Shown here piece after piece: positions 1 through 6,948 of a stretch of DNA of 64,000 nucleotides. The DNA comes from Pseudescherichia sp031998825 (GTDB lineage Bacteria > Pseudomonadota > Gammaproteobacteria > Enterobacterales > Enterobacteriaceae), in assembly GCF_031998825.1 (NCBI RefSeq), contig NZ_DAMACX010000009.1:1-64000 (forward strand). Direction: 5' to 3'. The stretch's first letter is position 1; each line of letters opens with the position of its first letter. Made by a program: the position numbers and the translations under genes. Under the pieces are notes generated by a model. It had not been told where the DNA came from and did no database searches. It saw only the letters and a program-made list of their open reading frames with translations.

Positions 1-208
1 TATTGCAACAAGGCGAAAATCCATTGTAACCATGACAGGACTGGTCAAAAAAAAGCCACTCGTCGAATATTAGCGAATAATGTGCAATACGATGCAGCGG
101 GGGGCAGTCTGAAAATGTAAAGCTTTTACTATCAATTAATAAGAAGACTATTAACAGGAAGAAACATTCAAAAAGTTCGATCCTGTGTTTTTAATGTTCT
201 TGAAGAAT

Positions 209-314
209 GGTGAACAGTGGTGAACAGACGATGAACAGTCGAAACTTCAACTGTTCACCCTTTATCTTACTGTATTAACTATATTTTTATTTATGGTGAA
301 CAGTGGTGAATAGT
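209..314. other. P4-type replication iteron cluster (crr/ori-like)
   Basis: Six copies of a decamer GGTGAACAGT or one-mismatch variants are visible: 209–218, 219–228, 230–239 (GATGAACAGT), 250–259 (inverted), 295–304 and 305–314 (GGTGAATAGT). An AT-rich stretch, 260–294, separates the first four from the last two. The alpha primase/helicase of satellite P4 is known to bind repeats of the form GGTGAACAG(A/G) at ori and crr, so I read this as one of those two replication sites. Its position just upstream of the late promoter fits crr better. The alpha gene would lie left of the window. Confidence 0.8.
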
Positions 315-387
315 AAAAGATAAAAAAACAAACATCGAGTATGGTTTTCCTGTGACCTTTCCCTGGCTGGCCAGAAGAAGGGCTTTT

Positions 388-405
388 TGTCTCAGTCGTC
401 ACACA
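388..405 (+). promoter_or_regulatory. Ogr/Delta activator site of the satellite late promoter
   Basis: The sequence TGT (388–390), twelve bases, ACA (403–405) is an exact match to the TGT-N12-ACA operator bound by P2 Ogr and P4 Delta, which is centred near -55 of their late promoters. A start near base 450 would follow, about 30 bases before the first late ORF at 481. The Delta-type activator encoded at 612 is in the same operon, which would make the operon self-activating and also responsive to a helper phage Ogr. Confidence 0.65.
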
Positions 406-480
406 ATGTCATTTAGTGGCACCGCCTGTGCCAGCCCAGGCACAATTGACTTACTGAAAACGCCCTTACAGGAAGCCGAT

Positions 481-612
481 ATGACTAATACCGCTTTATC
501 TTTTCCCGCTGCCACGCAGGTAGTGCTCAATAAGGACAGTCACGCGCCGTCACCTGCCGCCTTTCACAAGATCATGACCCGCCAGGCCGTACAGCAGAAG
601 GAAGACATCTGA
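481..612 (+). CDS. Small first ORF of the satellite late operon
   Basis: This 43-residue ORF starts at an ATG with AGGAA seven to eight bases upstream and ends in a TGATG overlap with the delta gene, so translation of the two is probably coupled. A longer in-frame version exists from 352, but that start lies upstream of the late-promoter operator and has no clear ribosome site. The peptide is hydrophilic, with no membrane segment or recognised motif. Similar short ORFs occur ahead of delta in P4-like elements as far as I recall; I cannot assign a function. It occupies the place of the first late gene, sid in P4. Confidence 0.45.
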   Translation: MTNTALSFPAATQVVLNKDSHAPSPAAFHKIMTRQAVQQKEDI

Positions 613-887
613 TGGCCCTGAAATGTCCAGAGTGCGGCCAGGTGGCTTACACCCGCACCAGCTCTTATGAGGCACCGTCCGTCAAGCGCACCTGGTATCA
701 GTGCCGGAACCTCGACTGCTCCTGCACGTTCACTGCACTGGAGAGCGTCGAGAAAATCATTATGAAGCCGCATAAATCCGTGGCGGCAGAACCGGAACCG
801 CGGAGCGATGTCCCGGTGCTTCAGCCGCAGACGCTGGGTCGCTACGGCTCGGCCTACACCCATAAAGACCGTCACGCACAGCCCTGA
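612..887 (+). CDS. delta: Ogr/Delta-type zinc finger transcription activator
   Basis: The 91-residue protein opens with a zinc-binding domain whose cysteines 5, 8, 31 and 36 give C-X2-C-X22-C-X4-C, the signature of the P2 Ogr / P4 Delta family. These activators bind TGT-N12-ACA operators and recruit host RNA polymerase to late promoters of helper and satellite. P4 Delta itself is two fused domains (166 residues); this one is a single domain like Ogr (72 residues), with about 40 extra C-terminal residues. It overlaps the preceding ORF by one base and is followed 15 bases later by the Sid-like gene, so the three form one transcription unit. Confidence 0.85.
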   Translation: MALKCPECGQVAYTRTSSYEAPSVKRTWYQCRNLDCSCTFTALESVEKIIMKPHKSVAAEPEPRSDVPVLQPQTLGRYGSAYTHKDRHAQP

Positions 888-902
888 CAGAGAGAAAAAA
901 GC

Positions 903-1715
903 ATGACACAGCAGAACATGACAGAAGAAAAGATTAAGGCAACCGCTGAACTCGTTGGCTCGCTCGTGGCAAGAAGCCAGAAGCCATTGCAGGATGAGGG
1001 ATGGCTCCTGGAGCTGCCCGAGGCCGACGTTATCAGCCACACGACCGCGTTGTTGAAGGACCTTCCCGCTGACTGGCAGGCCCGCGTACAGGACCTCCAG
1101 TGTAAACTGTTCGCCTGGCTGGAGGCAAAAAAGGCAGAAGCCGCCGCTGAGGACAGCATCAGCGCGCTGCGCCAGCGTAAGGCCGAAACGGAGCAGGCAA
1201 GCCAGGACAACCGTGCGCGCTTTCGTGAACTGCTTGAGCAAAACGGCGGCACCGTCACGCCGGAAATGAAAGCGCTGCGCGCAGAATATCTGGAGCAGCA
1301 GGAAACGGCATCTGACCTTACCGGACTGATTGCCGAAAGGGAAAAGCAGCTACCCGCGCTGGCCGATGCTACCGGACGTAAGGCAAATGCCTATGTGTTC
1401 TGCCATGACGGCATTATGGACGAGCGTATTGACACGCTCATCGATGAATTTTTTATGGTGAATGGCGTTGAACTCGGCAGCTTATTCAGAATGAAATACA
1501 GCCAGTTTGAGCGAAACGGATCGGTCCATGCGGCAGGCGTGATTGAGGGAGCGAACGACGCGGATACTCTGTATCGTAAATTTGCCGTGAACCTCATTGA
1601 GAAGTGGACGCATAAGAACCTGCCGCTAATGTTCCGGGATAACGTCATCAGCCTGACTGGCGCTTATCCTGTCAGGGGAGCCAGAACCGACCGGCGCAAG
1701 CGCAAAATTTTCTGA
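903..1715 (+). CDS. P4-satellite late protein, Sid-like (capsid size determination) candidate
   Basis: This 270-residue, highly helical protein has a charged coiled-coil middle (about residues 70–165) and a basic C-terminal tail rich in R and K. Its central pattern, a short GG turn followed by long E/K/R/A helices and an AD-T-A-Y segment, resembles what I remember of P4 Sid (244 residues), the external scaffold that makes the helper build small capsids. The match is from memory and weak, and a Psu-type role cannot be excluded because in P4 it is psu that follows delta. It is the last gene before a strong terminator at 1740. No separate psu gene is seen. Confidence 0.5.
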   Translation: MTQQNMTEEKIKATAELVGSLVARSQKPLQDEGWLLELPEADVISHTTALLKDLPADWQARVQDLQCKLFAWLEAKKAEAAAEDSISALRQRKAETEQASQDNRARFRELLEQNGGTVTPEMKALRAEYLEQQETASDLTGLIAEREKQLPALADATGRKANAYVFCHDGIMDERIDTLIDEFFMVNGVELGSLFRMKYSQFERNGSVHAAGVIEGANDADTLYRKFAVNLIEKWTHKNLPLMFRDNVISLTGAYPVRGARTDRRKRKIF

Positions 1716-1739
1716 GTCTCTGCTTTAGAATCTTATGAT

Positions 1740-1764
1740 GCCCGGCAATATGCCGGGCTTTTTT
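1740..1764 (+). terminator. Rho-independent terminator of the satellite late operon
   Basis: A seven-base GC stem (GCCCGGC/GCCGGGC) with an AATAT loop is followed by six T residues, 25 bases after the Sid-like stop codon. It is a canonical intrinsic terminator. Confidence 0.9.
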
Positions 1765-1913
1765 GTGCTTGCACTCATCAGCGTGAGCGTGCATGTCTAT
1801 GCTGCATGAAAACGCATGAGTCTCAGGCACCCAAAAGCGGCAGCAAAGGCCAGCAGCGGCGCAGGCCGGAGCCACTCATGCAGGTGCAGGAAAACAGCTG
1901 CATGAAGTGCGCA

Positions 1914-1939
1914 GGCGTGGCGGGGCTACGAGAGCGCGC
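1914..1939 (+). repeat. Degenerate second cos-like sequence
   Basis: Bases 1914–1925 are identical to the first 12 bases of the cos candidate at 2476 (GGCGTGGCGGGG). Both copies are followed by nine dissimilar bases and then CGCGC. Upstream similarity (CGGAG, CATGC, AAAA, AAG at matching spacing apart from one base) extends the relation over roughly 75 bp. I read it as a diverged duplication of the cos region, 562 bp from the better copy. Confidence 0.45.
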
Positions 1940-2475
1940 AACAGGGTTAAATGGTGCCAATCGTACAATTCTCGATGAGCCAGCAAGGTCCGGAGGGGGG
2001 CAAATCTCGCTGCTTTGGGGCACTGGAGGAACGCAAGGTTCGAGAGCGAAGAGTGGCGGGCCAGTGCAGAGCGACGCGGCAGAGAGCATTACAGGGGCTT
2101 AGGTTGAGGTCGGCATAAGAGGGGGCGAAATAAACAACCGTTATCGTCGGTGAGGGGAGTGAGGATTAACCCTCTGGCTCGCTCAGCTCGTAGTATTCAA
2201 AGGTGAGTAAAAGCATGACGCTCGCGTGGTGATAGTTGCGAAAAGTTCACGTCCGCAAAAAAACTGAATTACACCTGCTGGGGCGCAGAACTGTCCGCTC
2301 CGTAGACTGTTTAAAAATGCCTGAAGATCCTGCCTTTTTTGTGAAACAGCCATGCATGCATAAGGTGCATGGTTTTGCATGCGTTTTAACCATATTGAAT
2401 CCCCCGCCAGTATCAGCACTGGTGCGCCCGGAGGCCGTTCATGCCTCTGCATTAAAAGCGGTTTTCAAGCTGGCA

Positions 2476-2494
2476 GGCGTGGCGGGGAGAGCAT
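2476..2494 (+). other. cos: cos site of P2/P4 type (packaging end)
   Basis: GGCGTGGCGGGGAGAGCAT matches, at 16 of 19 positions, the 19-base cohesive end of P2 and P4 as I remember it (GGCGAGGCGGGGAAAGCAC), and both are followed directly by TGCGCGC. In P2/P4 the helper terminase cuts here. Location between the late genes and int agrees with the P4 map, where the linear ends lie between these blocks. Functional inference: this element is packaged by a P2-like helper. Confidence 0.75.
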
Positions 2495-2838
2495 TGCGCG
2501 CCAGCGGTAAAGTGCTTATTTAATTTAACGGCCTGCGGGCGTCTCTATGCTGTGCGGGTTTGCGGTAGTGTCAGTGCGTAGTACAGGGATATTAGAGCGA
2601 GTTGAGAGCTTCCAAGAAGGCCAGGTAAGGGGGAGAAAAAGACGTACACCGGAGGAAAGTACCCATTTTAACGTCCCAAGGTGTAGCTTTTCAGCAGTTC
2701 ACCTATAACCTCAACATCGCTCATTTTGCACGGTGATGCCCTGAGCCCATCGATATTACTTGGTGATCGGGTACTAGAGCCTGTATTGTAACAACACAGC
2801 CACATCCCCCATTCAATAAACATATTTAAGGAGAACTA

Positions 2839-4098
2839 ATGGAAGGGAAAAACTACACCTCTGAATATCTGTTGATTTTCTCAGAAGAAAGAAAGCTAAT
2901 GCAAAATGAAGAGGATTTAATAAGAGGCCTTCAACTTAACCAAAACTTAAGGATAGAAAAAAAGGGGTCCAACAACACCATCACATTTCATAACACTGAG
3001 TTTTCCCTAAACGTAAAGAAAATAAAGTCAAAAAATGAAGCTTACCGTAGCTATCTTATTGATATTTGCAACCTGACTGAGGTTTCAAATGAGAGAGAAA
3101 AACTAGCAATTAGAGACCTAAATAAAGAAGTCATTGCTACAATTAGAGAATTACAACACTCACAACTTAATACGCTTAGAGATGACTTAGCAACTGAATT
3201 TTCTATTGAAGGCTACAAGCACATACATGAAATAGAAAATAAAATGAGAAAATTAATAACCATTTTTATGTCTACGAAAGTAGGCTTGGAGTGGATTAAG
3301 TCAAACATTCCACAAGAAGTCATAGATTCAATCAAAAATAAAGACGTTAAATCTGAAACTCAATCACTGAACACATTCCTTTCAGAAACGGATTTCATTC
3401 AGCTTTCCAAGTTTTTATTCGATAAGTATAGTACAATCAAAACAGCCGATGTTCATCGGATTTTAAATAGCACAAAAAAAACCATTGACGTTGAAAAGCT
3501 AATGGACTTTGTCCCTAAGAGTAACTGGCAACGATATTTCTCCCCTGAAGTTTATTCAGAAAGCACCGATTCTAAAGAGCGAAATAAAAAAGAAGAAAAA
3601 CTTATTGACGATTGGGAATCTTTGTATGATCTGAGAAATAAAGTTGCACACAACCGTTTTATTACTTATGAGGAAATGAGACAAATTATTAGAAAAAAAA
3701 ATGATATCAATGAAGTTATCAATGAAGCATTTAATGCCATTGAGGAAATAGAAATAACTGAACAACAAGAAGCAGAAATAAAATCAGAGTTAAAAACGAC
3801 CATTCATGAAAAAACTGGAGAAAGTGTAGACATTAGTAAAAACGATGACGCCGATAATAAGTCAGCAGATAAAAAACTTATAGCTGATGGAGAACACCAC
3901 ATAAGCAAGCTAACAAGATACATATATATGAATATTCATGATTCATACAAAAAAGAACTAAGAAAATATAGAAACAAACTAAACAAAGCAGTTGAGAATT
4001 ACAAATTCTCAAATGACGACACTCTTACGCATAATTTGCTGGAGCTGGAGTTAAATCGGGTAAAAGATTATTTAAAGACATTAAATGCCGTTATTTAG
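2839..4098 (+). CDS. HEPN-domain (Swt1-like) protein, candidate antiviral cargo of the satellite
   Basis: A 419-residue cytoplasmic protein with no signal or membrane segment. Seen: residues 266–271 read RNKVAH, an exact R-N-X3-H HEPN ribonuclease motif, preceded by W-x-x-L-Y-x-L in a helix (about 257–265). A helix at 126–143 (Y-K-x-I-x-x-I-E-N-x-M-R-x-L-I) with the following G-x-x-W-I resembles the start of Swt1-like HEPN domains. Residues 1–110 are an unassigned N-terminal domain and 290–419 are charged, probably coiled-coil helices. A strong AAGGAG site precedes the ATG. The gene is far more AT-rich than both flanks, a sign of transfer. It sits alone between cos and int, the cargo slot of P4-family satellites. 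Inference: an infection-triggered RNase acting by abortive defence. The HEPN call is firm; the role is not proven. Confidence 0.7.
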   Translation: MEGKNYTSEYLLIFSEERKLMQNEEDLIRGLQLNQNLRIEKKGSNNTITFHNTEFSLNVKKIKSKNEAYRSYLIDICNLTEVSNEREKLAIRDLNKEVIATIRELQHSQLNTLRDDLATEFSIEGYKHIHEIENKMRKLITIFMSTKVGLEWIKSNIPQEVIDSIKNKDVKSETQSLNTFLSETDFIQLSKFLFDKYSTIKTADVHRILNSTKKTIDVEKLMDFVPKSNWQRYFSPEVYSESTDSKERNKKEEKLIDDWESLYDLRNKVAHNRFITYEEMRQIIRKKNDINEVINEAFNAIEEIEITEQQEAEIKSELKTTIHEKTGESVDISKNDDADNKSADKKLIADGEHHISKLTRYIYMNIHDSYKKELRKYRNKLNKAVENYKFSNDDTLTHNLLELELNRVKDYLKTLNAVI

Positions 4099-4109
4099 TA
4101 AAATAAAAC

Positions 4110-4126
4110 AGGGGCATCACGCCCCT
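4110..4126 (-). terminator. Intrinsic terminator of the integrase gene, possibly shared
   Basis: Stem AGGGGC/GCCCCT with an ATCAC loop lies between the convergent HEPN gene and int. Read on the minus strand it is followed by TTTTATTTTA, so it ends int transcription. On the plus strand the T-run is absent, so it may stop the cargo transcript only weakly. Confidence 0.65.
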
Positions 4127-4158
4127 TGATCAATAAAAAAAACAAAAATAATATGATA

Positions 4159-5409
4159 TCATTTAGCAAACTCATAAGGAGATACTAATTTAATTCTATT
4201 CTCATCAAGGTAATCAGCCCACCACTGCACCATTAACCTGCGTTCATCCAAATGCTCAGATGTATGAATATAAGCTGCACGTACATTATTACGCTCTGAA
4301 TGGCTCAACTGTCGTTCTATCGCGTCATCACTCCATAAGCCTGATTCACCAAGCGCACCCCGCGCCATCGTCCTGAATCCGTGCCCGCAGACCTCAGTTT
4401 TCGTATCATATCCCATCGCACGTAATGCGCTGTTTACCGTGTTTTCACTCATGACTTTAGTTGCGTCATGATCCCCTGGAAAAAGCAGATCTTTATCACC
4501 ACTAATCTGCTTAAGCTGCTCTAACAAAATCATCGCCTGCCGACTAAGCGGAACGATATGCTCCTCTTTCATCTTCATTCCACGATACGAATAACGCACG
4601 CCTTTAATTTCTTCACGTTTCGCAGGAACGTGCCATAGCGATTTATCAAAATCAAACTCATCCCAACGCGCGAAACGTAACTCACTGGAACGCACGAAAG
4701 TGAGTAACGAAAGCTCGACCGCAATCCGTGTCATTACACGGCCACGATATGCAGCAAGACGAGTAAGAAACTCTGGGAACCGGCTGGAGGGTAAAGCGGG
4801 GTAATGTCGCGCTTTGGTTGTCGATAGCGCACCGGCCATATCACTGGCTGGATTTGAGTCGATGTAATCATTCTGTACGGCGTAACGCATTATGGCTGTG
4901 ACACGCTGTTGCAGGCGCTGAGCAACATCATGCTTACCACTGGCATCAACTTTTTTAATCGGGGCTAACAGGTGACTGGTTTTGAGCTGGCGAATGTCGG
5001 ACGAACCGATATGAGGGAAAATATAAAGCTCAAGATAGCGAAGAACGCGCGATCGATGGTCTTCGCTCCAGCGCTTGTTACTGTCATGCCATTCACGAGC
5101 GATAGTTTCGAAAGTATATGCCCCCGAATTCTCAGCCTGAGCTTCTTTCTGTTCGGCTTTTGGGTCAATGCCCTGCACTAACAGCTTTTTAGCTTCATCT
5201 CGCTTTGCTCTTGCCTGCGCGAGCGTCACTGTAGGCCACACACCAAAAGCGAGGCGATCCTCTTTTTTGTCAGAGGGGCGTCGGTATTTCATGCGCCAGT
5301 ATTTAGAACCCTTGGCCGAAACCTCGAGATACAAACCGCCGCCATCGGCCATTTTGTAAGTTTTGTCTTTTGGCTTTGCGGTCTCGACCTGTCTGGCGTT
5401 GAGCTTCAT
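4159..5409 (-). CDS. int: P4-family tyrosine integrase
   Basis: Site-specific recombinase of the P4/CP4 class that inserts satellites and islands into tRNA genes. Counting from the chosen start (MKLNARQVE), 416 residues: an N-terminal DUF4102-type arm-binding domain (about 1–90), a SAM-like core-binding domain (about 100–190) and a catalytic domain with R240, H343-G-F-R346, H370 and nucleophile Y380. The C-terminal QWWADYLD motif is typical of the family. An upstream in-frame ATG at 5421 would add four residues (MCPQ); I prefer 5409 because family members begin at MKLNA. The gene lies beside the leuX 3' end and reads away from it. Tandem GGGGGCAT repeats upstream suggest autoregulation by Int or Vis. 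Confidence 0.95.
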   Translation of the reverse strand: MKLNARQVETAKPKDKTYKMADGGGLYLEVSAKGSKYWRMKYRRPSDKKEDRLAFGVWPTVTLAQARAKRDEAKKLLVQGIDPKAEQKEAQAENSGAYTFETIAREWHDSNKRWSEDHRSRVLRYLELYIFPHIGSSDIRQLKTSHLLAPIKKVDASGKHDVAQRLQQRVTAIMRYAVQNDYIDSNPASDMAGALSTTKARHYPALPSSRFPEFLTRLAAYRGRVMTRIAVELSLLTFVRSSELRFARWDEFDFDKSLWHVPAKREEIKGVRYSYRGMKMKEEHIVPLSRQAMILLEQLKQISGDKDLLFPGDHDATKVMSENTVNSALRAMGYDTKTEVCGHGFRTMARGALGESGLWSDDAIERQLSHSERNNVRAAYIHTSEHLDERRLMVQWWADYLDENRIKLVSPYEFAK

Positions 5410-5462
5410 TTGGGGGCACATTTCTAATCGAAGTTAAGATGCCCCCAATTATGCCCCCAATG
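5410..5462. repeat. Repeats in the integrase promoter region
   Basis: A 12-base tandem repeat ATGCCCCCAATT (5439–5450) and ATGCCCCCAATG (5451–5462) lies just upstream of int, and an inverted copy, TTGGGGGCACAT, occupies 5410–5421 at the int start. Such an arrangement suggests binding of Int or of an excisionase/repressor. The binding protein is not identifiable here. Confidence 0.5.
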
Positions 5463-5477
5463 ACATCCGGATTTCAA

Positions 5478-5505
5478 CGGACAACCTCGGACGACTCAGG
5501 ACGTA
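5478..5505. repeat. Ten-base-phased GGAC repeats, candidate integrase arm sites
   Basis: CGGAC recurs at 5478, 5488 and, as AGGAC, at 5498, exactly one helical turn apart, between int and the tRNA attachment site. Phased short direct repeats in this position are typical of arm-type integrase sites. No core-site cut position can be read from the window, because the other element end lies outside it. Confidence 0.4.
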
Positions 5506-5572
5506 AAAATCGCTGCAAGCATTGATTTTTAAGGGGTAATTGGACTTTCTCGGATGGTCTTGGAAGTACTAA

Positions 5573-5657
5573 TGGTGCCGAAGGCCGGACTCGAACCGGC
5601 ACGTATTTCTACGGTTGATTTTGAATCAACTGCGTCTACCGATTTCGCCACTCCGGC
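5573..5657 (-). tRNA. leuX: tRNA-Leu (CAA), satellite attachment site
   Basis: An 85-base class II tRNA with encoded CCA (5573–5575 on the complement). Anticodon stem GTTGA/TCAAC encloses loop TTCAAAA with anticodon CAA at 5621–5623. A long variable arm and the T-arm GGTTCGAGTCC are present. Acceptor stem GCCGGAG pairs with CTTCGGC through one G-U pair, where E. coli leuX has GCCGAAG as I recall. Identity also follows from ahr next door, as in E. coli. The satellite abuts the 3' end, so the last part of the gene belongs to the attachment repeat. Confidence 0.95.
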
Positions 5658-5686
5658 ACTGAAGAGGTATGCGGAAAACTTCGAGA

Positions 5687-5714
5687 ATTATACCCGTCGC
5701 ACGCTACCATGCAA
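5687..5714 (-). promoter_or_regulatory. leuX promoter
   Basis: On the complement, TTGCAT (5709–5714) and a perfect TATAAT (5687–5692) are separated by 16 bases, placing the start about 25 bases before the mature tRNA 5' end at 5657. It is a sigma-70 promoter reading into the tRNA. Confidence 0.8.
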
Positions 5715-5887
5715 GCGCCAGCGTACTCAGACCTAGCTAAGTGTTGAAAAAAACAGCGGTAATCACAGTTCCTTGCCGTACCCCTCCTTCTCTCAATTCT
5801 CTTTTCCCATCTCGCACCTTCCGCCCATGCGCCGCCCTACCCCATGCTCTACACTTCCTACTCAACGCTGAACCTGAGGAAACCACA

Positions 5888-6907
5888 ATGAGCACAATAA
5901 AAAGCTATGCCGCGAAAGAAGCTGGGAGCGAACTGGAGCTATACGAGTACGATCCTGGCGAACTGCAGGCGGGGGACGTTGAGGTACAGGTAGACTACTG
6001 CGGGATCTGCCACTCTGACCTGTCGATGATCGACAACGAGTGGGGCATGTCCCAGTATCCGCTGATCGCCGGGCATGAGGTGATTGGTCGCGTAGTGGCC
6101 CTGGGCAGCGCGGCGCAGGACAAAGGTCTGAAGGTAGGCCAGCGGGTAGGTATCGGCTGGACGGCGCGCAGCTGCGGCCACTGCGATGCCTGTATCAGCG
6201 GCAACCAGATCAACTGTCTGGAAGGCGCGACGCCGACCATCCTTAACCACGGCGGCTTTGCTGATAAGCTGCGCGCCGACTGGCAGTGGGTGATCCCGCT
6301 TCCGGACAGCATCGATATTGAATCCGCCGGGCCGATGCTCTGCGGCGGCATCACGGTGTTTAAACCGCTCCTGATGCACCACATCACCGCCACCAGCCGC
6401 GTCGGGGTGATCGGTATCGGCGGACTGGGTCATATCGCCATCAAGCTGCTGCACGCCATGGGCTGCGAGGTGACGGCGTTCAGCTCTAACCCGGCGAAGG
6501 AGCAGGAGGTGCTGCGGTTCGGGGCGGATAAGGTGGTGAACAGCCGCGATCCAGAGGCGTTAAAAGCCCTGGCGGGCCAGTTCGATCTGATTATCAACAC
6601 CGTTAACGTCGATCTCGACTGGCAGCCCTACTTCGAGGCGCTGGCCCACGGCGGTAACTTCCACACCGTCGGCGCGGTGCTGAAGCCCCTTCCGGTTCCG
6701 GCCTTTACCCTGATCGGTGGCGACCGCAGCATCTCCGGTTCAGCAACCGGGACGCCGTACGAGCTGCGCAAGCTGCTGCGCTTTGCCGGTCGCAGCAAGG
6801 TTGCCCCGCAGACCGAGATGTTCCCGATGTCGCAGATCAACGAGGCCCTGCAGCACGTTCGTGATGGCAAGGCCCGTTATCGCGTGGTGCTGAAAGCGGA
6901 TTTTTAA
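5888..6907 (+). CDS. ahr: NADPH-dependent aldehyde reductase (zinc alcohol dehydrogenase family)
   Basis: A 339-residue medium-chain dehydrogenase nearly identical in pattern to E. coli Ahr (YjgB), which reduces a broad range of aldehydes to alcohols with NADPH. Seen: catalytic zinc ligands in CGICHSD and GHE (about residues 39–64); structural zinc cysteines in C-G-H-C-D-A-C, continued by the C of NCLEG; and the Rossmann motif GIGGLG near 176–181. The ATG at 5888 with GAGGAAA upstream is chosen; an open frame runs back to 5741, but its first 49 residues are not family-like. The gene flanks leuX as in E. coli. Confidence 0.95.
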   Translation: MSTIKSYAAKEAGSELELYEYDPGELQAGDVEVQVDYCGICHSDLSMIDNEWGMSQYPLIAGHEVIGRVVALGSAAQDKGLKVGQRVGIGWTARSCGHCDACISGNQINCLEGATPTILNHGGFADKLRADWQWVIPLPDSIDIESAGPMLCGGITVFKPLLMHHITATSRVGVIGIGGLGHIAIKLLHAMGCEVTAFSSNPAKEQEVLRFGADKVVNSRDPEALKALAGQFDLIINTVNVDLDWQPYFEALAHGGNFHTVGAVLKPLPVPAFTLIGGDRSISGSATGTPYELRKLLRFAGRSKVAPQTEMFPMSQINEALQHVRDGKARYRVVLKADF

Positions 6908-6916
6908 ATCGTAAAT

Positions 6917-6946
6917 GCCCGGCGGCGCGTAGCTTGCCGGGCCTAC
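6917..6946. repeat. REP-like palindrome between ahr and dhaK
   Basis: GCCCGGC and GCCGGGC arms with GTAGC-like centre and terminal CCTAC form a REP/PU-type element between two convergent genes. It may act as a bidirectional end signal. Confidence 0.65.
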
Positions 6947-6948
6947 CG

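Larger units (their letters stand above)
1765..2838. other. Satellite packaging region without convincing genes
   Basis: About 1.07 kb between the late-operon terminator and the cargo gene. The open frames here are short, overlap on both strands and lack ribosome sites, so I call none. It holds the cos site at 2476, a related degenerate copy near 1914, and clusters of GCATG-type short palindromes around 1790–1815 and 2350–2385. The base composition is GC-rich up to about 2500 and then changes towards the AT-rich cargo gene. Confidence 0.6.

Noticed and set aside
2348..2385. CRISPR-like or tandem array from the clustered GCATG motifs
   Set aside because: The repeats are only five to eight bases, irregularly spaced, with no conserved unit of CRISPR length.
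1806..2523. Several 90–100-codon frames in the satellite cos region
   Set aside because: They overlap each other on both strands, lack ribosome sites and cross the cos sequences.
5741..5887. N-terminal extension of ahr by 49 residues
   Set aside because: The conserved protein starts at 5888 behind a good ribosome site; the extension is non-homologous.
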